From: Actinomycetes bacterium
GTDB lineage: Bacteria; Actinomycetota; Actinomycetes; Actinomycetales; Cellulomonadaceae
Direction: 5' to 3'
Length of the DNA: 7,479 bases
Assembly: GCA_023401045.1 (NCBI GenBank)
Contig: JAEXEM010000330.1
Coordinates: 1 to 7,479 of the forward strand
In this document: piece after piece, positions 6,802-7,479 of the stretch
Numbering within the stretch: the stretch's first letter is position 1
Layout: the number at the start of each line of letters is the position of its first letter
The notes under the pieces: generated by a model
What the model saw: the letters and a program-made list of their open reading frames with translations, nothing else
Database searches by the model: none
Told to the model about the DNA's origin: nothing
Translations under genes and position numbers: made by a program

Positions 6802-7278
6802 TCAGGACGTGGCGTCGGTGCCCACGACCGCGGCGCGGCCGGCCTGCAGCGGGATGCCCGAGCCGACGAGCCCGGTCTCCGCCGTCCACGACGGCGGCAC
6901 CTGGCCGGGGTCGTCCCCCGTCTCGACGATCGCGTTGCCCGCGTCGACGAGGACGACGTGCGGCGTGTACGTGCGCGCCTCGGCGTCGGACATCGTCCCG
7001 TAGGCGATGACGATGACGACGTCACCGGGGTGGACGAGGTGCGCGGCGGCGCCGTTGACGCAGACCTCCCCACCGCCGGGCTCACCGGCGATGGCGTAGG
7101 TCGTCAGGCGGGCGCCGTTGGTGACGTCGACGACGTCGACCTGCTGACCGGGCAGCACGTCGGCCGCCGCGAGCAGGTCCGCGTCGATGGTGATCGACCC
7201 GACGTAGTGGAGGTCCGCCGCGGTGACGGTCGCGCGGTGGATCTTGCCGGTCATCATCGTGCGCTGCAGCGTCGTCAC
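6802..7278 (-). CDS. panD: Aspartate 1-decarboxylase precursor (pyruvoyl enzyme)
   Basis: Decarboxylates L-aspartate to beta-alanine, which PanC condenses with pantoate to give pantothenate, the precursor of coenzyme A. The 158-residue proenzyme should cleave itself between Gly27 and Ser28 in HYVGS (24-28), turning Ser28 into the pyruvoyl group. Lys12, Arg57 and Tyr61 (in [12 protein letters not shown]) and the NGAAAH stretch (76-81) match conserved active-site positions. The GTG start is supported by GGGAGG 9 bases upstream and by its GTGA overlap with the panC stop; ATG codons 8 and 9 are weaker options. The catalytic core ends near residue 113, leaving a tail of about 45 residues that is rich in Gly, Pro and Ala and longer than in Escherichia coli PanD (126 residues in all). 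The neighbours panC and nadB support the assignment. Confidence 0.97.
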   Translation of the reverse strand: MTTLQRTMMTGKIHRATVTAADLHYVGSITIDADLLAAADVLPGQQVDVVDVTNGARLTTYAIAGEPGGGEVCVNGAAAHLVHPGDVVIVIAYGTMSDAEARTYTPHVVLVDAGNAIVETGDDPGQVPPSWTAETGLVGSGIPLQAGRAAVVGTDATS

Positions 7279-7479
7279 GCGGCACCACCTCCCAGCCGGG
7301 CCCCGGCGGGTGCGCCGACGGCGGCGCCGCGCAGCACGACCGGTGCGTTGTCGATGAGCCGCGTCGCACCGACCCGGGCCGCGAGCAGCAGGAGCGCGTC
7401 GACCGTGGCCGGGCCCGCGGGCTCGAAGGTCGCGGCGTCGACGAGGGCGACGTAGTCGACGGCGTCGGCGTCCCCGAGG
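7275..7479 (-). CDS. panC: Pantothenate synthetase, C-terminal part only
   Basis: PanC joins D-pantoate and beta-alanine using ATP to make pantothenate in the cytoplasm. Only the last 67 residues are visible; the rest lies beyond the right edge. They contain [25 protein letters not shown] and a short Gly/Ala-rich end, matching the C-terminal substrate-lid domain of PanC, where a DY-x-x-L(V) strand and an AAR-x-G-x-TRLIDN strand are typical. The active-site HxGH and KMSKS-like regions are N-terminal and cannot be checked. The stop codon TGA (7275-7277) overlaps the panD GTG (7276-7278), indicating translational coupling, and panD directly downstream makes its substrate. Identification rests on the tail motifs plus gene order and is solid. 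Confidence 0.9.
   Translation of the reverse strand, partial: LGDADAVDYVALVDAATFEPAGPATVDALLLLAARVGATRLIDNAPVVLRGAAVGAPAGARLGGGAA
7288..7293 (-). promoter_or_regulatory. Ribosome binding site of panD, inside the panC 3' end
   Basis: A strong GGGAGG lies 9 bases before the panD GTG at 7278, within the last codons of panC. It decides in favour of the GTG start over the ATG codons 21 and 24 bases further on, since those have no comparable site at the right distance. Confidence 0.7.

Noticed and set aside
5504..7003. Plus-strand open frame of 499 codons opposite nadB and panD
   Set aside because: Low-complexity Arg/Asp/Val/Gly translation with no domain, spanning two well-supported genes on the other strand; a high-GC shadow.

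Overview
The window is very GC-rich, its codons almost always end in G or C, and every supportable gene lies on the minus strand. Together with the gene content (a huge modular secreted xylanase and actinobacterial-style panC/panD/nadB), this points to a high-GC actinobacterium of the cellulolytic/xylanolytic Micrococcales (Cellulomonas-like). The genus is an inference from style, not from a search.

Reading in the direction of transcription (right to left), the window opens with the C-terminal end of panC (pantothenate synthetase). Its stop codon overlaps the GTG start of panD (aspartate 1-decarboxylase) in a GTGA tetranucleotide. nadB (L-aspartate oxidase) follows 23 bases later, so the three genes look like one operon. 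PanD and NadB both draw on L-aspartate: PanD makes beta-alanine, which PanC joins to pantoate, and NadB makes iminoaspartate for quinolinate and NAD. The operon therefore feeds coenzyme A and NAD supply.

After a 112-base gap holding a clear ribosome binding site, a GC-rich hairpin and no convincing promoter, a single reading frame of at least 1633 codons occupies the whole left two thirds of the window and runs off the left edge. It encodes a secreted multi-domain xylan-degrading enzyme. Its modules in order are: signal peptide, three CBM22-like modules, a CE4/NodB polysaccharide deacetylase, a further CBM22, a GH10 endo-xylanase, two CBM9-type modules, a Pro/Ser linker, and the start of a C-terminal Ig-like domain that suggests surface attachment. 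It would cut the xylan backbone, remove acetyl groups and hold the enzyme on the substrate within one polypeptide.

The points most worth a second look are a probable loss of the second metal-binding histidine in the deacetylase (Tyr590), the tandem duplication of the first two binding modules, the degenerate first CBM9, the likely cell-surface anchor beyond the edge, and the position of this catabolic gene directly behind nadB, where a nadC gene might be expected. I found no RNA genes, CRISPR arrays, insertion sequences or phage genes.
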